A stretch of 26,894 nucleotides of DNA from VFKU01 sp964411925 (GTDB taxonomy: Bacteria; Hydrogenedentota; Hydrogenedentia; Hydrogenedentales; GCA-2746185): assembly GCA_964411925.1 (NCBI GenBank), contig CAYPNI010000057.1, forward strand, positions 1-26,894, given 5' to 3'. This document shows, one piece after another, positions 23,204 through 26,894 of this stretch. Under the pieces are notes generated by a model. It ran no database searches. It had not been told where the DNA came from and was given only the letters and a program-made list of their open reading frames with translations. The translations under genes and the position numbers were made by a program. The number at the start of each line of letters is the position of its first letter. Position 1 is the first letter of the stretch.

Positions 23204-23783
23204 CGACGCTCAGACGCTGGCCGCTTTCTTCACCTCCGAGGCGCGGGTGGCGGTGTTGCGCATGTTCATGCTCGATCCGACGCGGGGGTACTACCAGCGC
23301 CAGATTTCGATGGCTACGGGCGTCGCCTTGCGGGGGATCCAGCGGGAGCTGGAACGGCTGGAGGGCGCGGGGCTGCTGTTCGCGCACAAGGAAGGCAAGC
23401 GCACGATTTATCAGGTGGACATGGAGTTCCCGCTCGTGCCCGAGTTGCGCGGGATGGTGCTGAAGACGTCGGACGATGTGGACCGGTTGCGCGGGGGACT
23501 CGCACTGGATCCCGGGGTGCGCATCGCGGTGTTGCGGCCGATCGAGCGCGAAGTGCTGGTTGTCGCGGTGCCGGGCGGCTCACCCAAGATCGACGATTAC
23601 GAAGGTTTCAAGATCAAAGTGGTGACCAGCGACGGGTTCCTGAAGCGGCTGACCGAGAAGCGTGAGTCCGTCGCGAAGTACTTGTCGGGTGGGGAGGATT
23701 TGCTCGGCCGGCGCAACGACGTCATCTGGCGTCACATCGCCTCGGCCGGGTTCGACGTGAAGCGAAGAGGGGGAGTGCCGTGA
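23178..23783 (+). CDS. Winged-helix regulator with possible degenerate nucleotidyltransferase-like C-terminus
   Basis: This 201-residue protein has a winged-helix domain at about 10-90: F-F-T-S-E-A-R-V-A-V-L-R-M-F, Y-Y-Q-R-Q-I-S-M-A-T-G-V, R-G-I-Q-R-E-L-E-R-L-E-G-A-G-L-L and Y-Q-V-D-M-E-F-P-L. This is the arrangement of the ArsR-like or antitoxin-like HTH found before MNT-type nucleotidyltransferases. Residues 110-175 resemble the tail of such a transferase (E-V-L-V-V-A-V, G-F-L-K-R-L-T-E-K-R-E-S-V-A-K-Y), but the G-S-x-A-R/D-x-D catalytic core is absent. TTG 23178 is the only start that keeps the whole HTH, and no ribosome-binding site is visible, so the start is uncertain. It is coupled to the next gene (TGATG). 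Confidence 0.75.
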   Translation: MTSKISQNIDAQTLAAFFTSEARVAVLRMFMLDPTRGYYQRQISMATGVALRGIQRELERLEGAGLLFAHKEGKRTIYQVDMEFPLVPELRGMVLKTSDDVDRLRGGLALDPGVRIAVLRPIEREVLVVAVPGGSPKIDDYEGFKIKVVTSDGFLKRLTEKRESVAKYLSGGEDLLGRRNDVIWRHIASAGFDVKRRGGVP

Positions 23784-25129
23784 TGAACCAGGGCCGTAAG
23801 CTGGTGGAGCTGTGCGACAAATGGTGGGACGAACCGTCATTGACGCTGGAGGATCTGCGCCGCGTCGCGAACGAGTTCCTCGGTGTGCTCGGATGGGACT
23901 CGTGGAACGCGGTGGACACGCCGCCGGGCGTCGTGTTCGAGACCGGGTCGAGCGAGGCCGCGCGAATCGACTTCGCCTTCCTGCCGGCGGGTCAGCTCGA
24001 TCCGTCTTCAAAAGTCTCCGGCTGCGGCCTGGACTATTCGCCGGCCGCCCGGGAAGTGACCGCCGCGTGCGCCGCGCGCGGTGCGCAGTTCGTGCTGGTC
24101 ACGGACCTGTGCCGGTCCTATTTGTACGACACGTCGCACGACGAGCTGTTGCTGTTCGCGGACTCGCCGCAACTTTTTCTGCGCGAGATTTTCGACGAAG
24201 TGACGCGTGAATGCGTGGACGAGGGCGGGTTGCAGGAAGTGCGGCGGCCGTCGCGCAGCAGCATGGCGCGGCAGCTGAGGGAGTGGGAGCAGCGGTGGAT
24301 GGAACGGCTCGCGGACGGCGAAGAGGAGGCAATGCCGGTTGCGGAACAATTCATGGACCAGCTCGTGATCGCCCGGTTTCTGTGCGAGAACACCGCGCGG
24401 ACGGGCGGCGGGCCGCAGCCGATCGAGTGCATGCGCGCGCTCCTGTCCGGCGGTACGCCCGAAAACGCCGGGGCCCGATGGTCGAAGATTTGCCAGGCGC
24501 TCTACACCAAACACGGCATGGGTTTCTTCCAGCCGTCCGGCAAACAGCTCAAGCTCACATCCGATAACGCGCGCATGGGCATCCTGTTCAGCGAACTCGC
24601 ACGCATGTCGCGATCCAAATTCGAAGTGCCGTGCGTGCTCGAGAGCTTCAACTTCGGCGAGGCGGCGGAGAAGGCGCGCGTCCGGCTGGTGCCGGGCGCC
24701 GACGAGGAGCGCGAAAAGGCGCTCGCCAGCCAGAGCCTGGACACGCTCGGCGAGTACAAACTCGAGATTGACGTGCTCGAAGAGGGCTACCGCGCGATCG
24801 GCCACTGGTTCGCCGAACTCGTCGGAATATATCGCCGGCTCGGCGTGCCGATGAAAGCCGCGGAGGGCGTCGACGCCGGCGGCCGGGACGCGATCACGCG
24901 CGCCGTCGAAGAGGGGTTGCGCATCTATTTTGCGTCGCCGCGGCAACAGCGCACCGCGCGGTTGCTGATTCACCTGTACGTCATCGACCTGTACCGCAAA
25001 TACGGAGCGGTATTGGTCAAATTCCCGGACGTGAACGTCGCGTTCCACGCGCGGCCGACCTTGCTCGAAAAAGAGAAGAGCTGGATCTATAACCCGCCCG
25101 CCGATCATGCCGCCGGAGACTACGGCTGA
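23783..25129 (+). CDS. Orphan protein resembling the N-terminal region of Eco57I-type R-M enzymes
   Basis: This 448-residue soluble protein overlaps the upstream stop as TGATG; GTG 23780 is an alternative start. Residues 28-120 (L-G-W-D-S-W, R-I-D-F-A-F, F-V-L-V-T-D-L-C-R-S-Y-L-Y-D) look like a restriction-nuclease N-terminal fold, but no E-x-K follows the R-I-D strand. Residues 160-205 (A-R-Q-L-R-E-W-E-Q-R-W ... A-E-Q-F-M-D-Q-L-V-I-A-R-F-L) and 290-345 (S-R-S-K-F-E-V-P-C-V-L-E-S-F-N-F-G) resemble the helical part that precedes the methyltransferase in Eco57I/type IIG-like proteins. No N-P-P-Y methylase motif is present here or downstream. The resemblance is from memory, and the function is not known. 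Confidence 0.6.
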   Translation: MNQGRKLVELCDKWWDEPSLTLEDLRRVANEFLGVLGWDSWNAVDTPPGVVFETGSSEAARIDFAFLPAGQLDPSSKVSGCGLDYSPAAREVTAACAARGAQFVLVTDLCRSYLYDTSHDELLLFADSPQLFLREIFDEVTRECVDEGGLQEVRRPSRSSMARQLREWEQRWMERLADGEEEAMPVAEQFMDQLVIARFLCENTARTGGGPQPIECMRALLSGGTPENAGARWSKICQALYTKHGMGFFQPSGKQLKLTSDNARMGILFSELARMSRSKFEVPCVLESFNFGEAAEKARVRLVPGADEEREKALASQSLDTLGEYKLEIDVLEEGYRAIGHWFAELVGIYRRLGVPMKAAEGVDAGGRDAITRAVEEGLRIYFASPRQQRTARLLIHLYVIDLYRKYGAVLVKFPDVNVAFHARPTLLEKEKSWIYNPPADHAAGDYG

Positions 25130-25173
25130 CGACTCGACTTAATCCGGAATCGCCGGTGTAGTGGGGGTGCAAG

Positions 25174-25207
25174 GGGGCCCCGGCCGTTGGGGGATGGCCG
25201 GGGCCCC
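25174..25207 (+). terminator. Perfect 12-bp GC hairpin after the wHTH module
   Basis: GGGGCCCCGGCC (25174-25185) and GGCCGGGGCCCC (25196-25207) pair perfectly around a 10-base loop, 44 bases after the stop at 25129. No T-run follows, so termination efficiency is uncertain, but position and strength fit the end of the two-gene unit. The remaining sequence up to 25421 contains only a weak promoter candidate: TTCGGA at 25251-25256, 17 bases, then TATACA at 25274-25279. Confidence 0.55.
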
Positions 25208-25421
25208 GCTCCATCGAAGTGGCGTAACCCGCGGGCATAAAAATCTACATTTCGGAAGGCTTCAGAGGCGTTTTATACATTTTCGTGGACACTCCGCTCG
25301 GCGCAATCTGCCGGAAACGAGGCAAAGACTTTCGACGGCGCGCGCCTGCATACTGGTACATGAATTGCTTTTCTCGTGCCTCGCGCGGCGTGTGCCGCGG
25401 AACACGGGGAGGCCATCCGAG

Positions 25422-26639
25422 GTGAGGACCGTGCAGGAGTGGGTCGAAGCGCCATCGACGAAGGACGCGTACGTCAGCATTTTTGAAAATGCCGTCGAGG
25501 GCATTTTCCAGACGCTGCCGGACGGCCGCTACTTGCGCGTGAATCCGGCGCTGGCGCGGATCTATGGGTACGACTCGCCGGCAGACCTGATGGACAACCT
25601 CACCGACATCGCGGGCCAGCTCTACGTGGACAAGCGGAGCCGGCCGCGGTTTCTGGCGGCGATGGAAGCGCACGACGTCGTGCATGACTTCCAGACGGAA
25701 ATTCGGTGCAAGGACGGCAAGACCCGCTGGATCTCCGAGAACGCGCGCGCCGTGCGCGACGGCAGCGGCCACGTGCAGTATTACGAAGGATTCGTGGTCG
25801 ACATCACCGACCGCATGGAGGCCGAGGCCAAGCAGCGCGGGCTCGAAGAAGAGCTCAACCGCGCGCAGCGCATGACGGCGCTGGGCGCGCTCGCGGGCGG
25901 CATTGCGCACGACATCAAGTCGCTGTTGCACATTGTGGACGGCCACGCGGACATGGCGCGCGACGCGATGCGGCTGGGCGATGCCGCGGCTGTCAGCACG
26001 CACCTGGACCGCATTGAATACGTGGTGAAACGCGGGAATGACCTCGTGGAACGCATCGGCGCGTTCGGCAAGGGCGGCGATCGCCGCGAACCCGTGGCGG
26101 TTGACGCCCTGGTGCTCGACGTGGTGCGGATGCTGCAGGGGACGCTGCCCAAGACGGTCGAGATTCGCCAGCAGGTCGAGCTCGATTCGGGGCTGGTCCT
26201 GGCTGACCCGACCCAGATCTTCCAGATTGTGATCAATCTGTGCACGAACGCATTGCGCGCGGTCGGCGAGGGCGGCGGCACGATCGTGGTGGCGTTGCGC
26301 GTGGAATTTCTGGGGTCGGCTTCGCGGGAGCGGCCCGAAGAACTCGCGCCGGGGGACTATCTGCGGCTGACGGTTGCGGACGATGGGCCGGGCATGGAGG
26401 AGAAAGTCGCGGCGCGAGCGTTCGAGCCGTTCTACTCGACCAAGGGCGCGGACGAGGGGATGAGCGGGTTCGGCCTCGCGATCGTGGCGGGGATCGTGCA
26501 GGGATTGGGGGGCGCGGTACGGCTGCGGAGCGCGCCGAAGTCAGGCGCTGAGTTCACTATATATCTACCTATCTACGAGAACCGAAAGCCGAAGGACGAT
26601 TCGATTTTCGCGCGGTTTGGCACGGATCGCAGCCGGTAG
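25422..26639 (+). CDS. Soluble PAS-domain sensor histidine kinase
   Basis: This 405-residue protein has no TM helix, so it senses an internal signal. A PAS domain spans about 17-130 (S-I-F-E-N-A-V-E-G-I-F-Q-T and the closing Y-Y-E-G-F-V-V-D-I-T-D-R). A short coiled-coil linker leads to the phosphoacceptor helix A-G-G-I-A-H163-D-I-K-S-L-L. The ATPase has N-box I-N-L-C-T-N-A-L-R-A-V, D-box V-A-D-D-G-P-G-M, F-box F-E-P-F-Y-S-T-K and G-box G-F-G-L-A-I-V. GTG 25422 has GGGGAGG nine bases upstream; GTG 25431 is possible. The frame is open back to 25161, but that stretch crosses the hairpin at 25174 and looks non-coding. No response regulator is adjacent, so it is an orphan kinase in this window. 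Confidence 0.92.
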   Translation: MRTVQEWVEAPSTKDAYVSIFENAVEGIFQTLPDGRYLRVNPALARIYGYDSPADLMDNLTDIAGQLYVDKRSRPRFLAAMEAHDVVHDFQTEIRCKDGKTRWISENARAVRDGSGHVQYYEGFVVDITDRMEAEAKQRGLEEELNRAQRMTALGALAGGIAHDIKSLLHIVDGHADMARDAMRLGDAAAVSTHLDRIEYVVKRGNDLVERIGAFGKGGDRREPVAVDALVLDVVRMLQGTLPKTVEIRQQVELDSGLVLADPTQIFQIVINLCTNALRAVGEGGGTIVVALRVEFLGSASRERPEELAPGDYLRLTVADDGPGMEEKVAARAFEPFYSTKGADEGMSGFGLAIVAGIVQGLGGAVRLRSAPKSGAEFTIYLPIYENRKPKDDSIFARFGTDRSR

Positions 26640-26652
26640 GGCGGCGCCGGTC

Positions 26653-26670
26653 GGCGGGATCGGTCCCGCC
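26653..26670 (+). terminator. Stem-loop after the histidine kinase gene
   Basis: GGCGGGA and TCCCGCC pair perfectly around TCGG, starting 13 bases after the stop. An A-rich rather than T-rich tail follows, so it may be a weak terminator or a 3' stabiliser. Confidence 0.5.
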
Positions 26671-26692
26671 AAATTCGCATTAAAGAAAAGTG

Positions 26693-26721
26693 TTGACAGC
26701 GGCGGCTGTTCCTGTTAGAGT
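26693..26721 (+). promoter_or_regulatory. Strong tandem promoter P1 at window end
   Basis: TTGACA (26693-26698), 17 bases, TAGAGT (26716-26721), followed by a GC-rich ACGCG discriminator. A near-consensus sigma70 promoter. Downstream, before P2, are small hairpins (GAGCCGC/GCGGTTC near 26731-26750 and GGGG-ATA-CCCC near 26756-26766) and no ORF. Confidence 0.75.
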
Positions 26722-26822
26722 ACGCGTTTGGAGCCGCTGAACAGCGGTTCTCGCGGGGATACCCCAATGCTCGGGCGCGAAAGCTCTGTGTCCGGGTGGG
26801 CCGAGGTTTGGCCCTGACCGCA

Positions 26823-26851
26823 TTGACATCCCAAATTGTGGATGTTAGACT
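26823..26851 (+). promoter_or_regulatory. Strong tandem promoter P2 at window end
   Basis: TTGACA (26823-26828), 17 bases, TAGACT (26846-26851), followed by GCGCG. This is nearly the same as P1, placed 130 bases further on in the same direction. The transcribed gene lies beyond the window. Confidence 0.75.
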
Positions 26852-26894
26852 GCGCGATTGGGTATCGAAGGGCGGAGTTGAATCGCCCTACCTT

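Noticed and set aside
25161..25421. Extended N-terminus of the histidine kinase frame
   Set aside because: It runs through the 12-bp hairpin, has no domain, and a ribosome-binding site exists for GTG 25422.
26722..26822. Possible tRNA or rRNA sequence between the tandem promoters
   Set aside because: No T-psi-C-like GGTTCRA motif, cloverleaf or rRNA 5'-end sequence could be made out; only small hairpins.

Overview
The window is GC-rich bacterial chromosome with short intergenic gaps and Shine-Dalgarno starts. A DUF1080 (3-keto-disaccharide hydrolase) protein, a PilZ/LD-transpeptidase fusion, a DUF418 membrane protein and several short dispersed repeats would fit a free-living Planctomycetes/Hydrogenedentota-like Gram-negative bacterium. 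That placement is an inference; no rRNA or universal marker is inside the window. No tRNA, rRNA, CRISPR array, transposase or integrase gene was found.

Layout. 1-1482: the 3' part of an inositol-monophosphatase-family gene and a secreted DUF1080 protein. 1522-6681: a TetR-controlled tripartite-type efflux/lipoprotein-export operon (TetR, ABC ATPase, FtsX-type permease, HlyD-type adaptor) with a recognisable promoter and operator. 6847-7454: a small secreted TPR protein. 7455-7720: a repeat-bearing gap. 7721-10215: a divergent pair, a metal-ligand-deficient HD-GYP protein and a PilZ-TM-L,D-transpeptidase fusion. 10217-15459: a three-gene overlapping operon (YihY/BrkB membrane protein, RecD2-like helicase, DNA photolyase), apparently transcribed from a leaderless promoter and followed by a 28-bp-arm palindrome. 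15646-18937: small housekeeping or accessory genes (DUF418, DinB-like, MOSC, 2TM, glutaredoxin). 19096-22923: MBL-fold hydrolase, MaoC-like protein and CocE/NonD hydrolase, with repeats between the last two. 23021-25129: a roughly 180-bp AT-rich island leading directly into a two-gene module (winged-helix regulator plus an orphan protein resembling the N-terminal part of Eco57I-type restriction-methylation enzymes). 25422-26639: a soluble PAS histidine kinase. 26693-26851: two tandem near-consensus sigma70 promoters firing out of the window.

The parts most likely to be new are the AT-rich island with its two-gene module, and the PilZ-LD-transpeptidase protein facing a degenerate HD-GYP protein, which suggests a c-di-GMP-to-cell-wall link. 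All family calls come from reading motifs by eye, without database searches.
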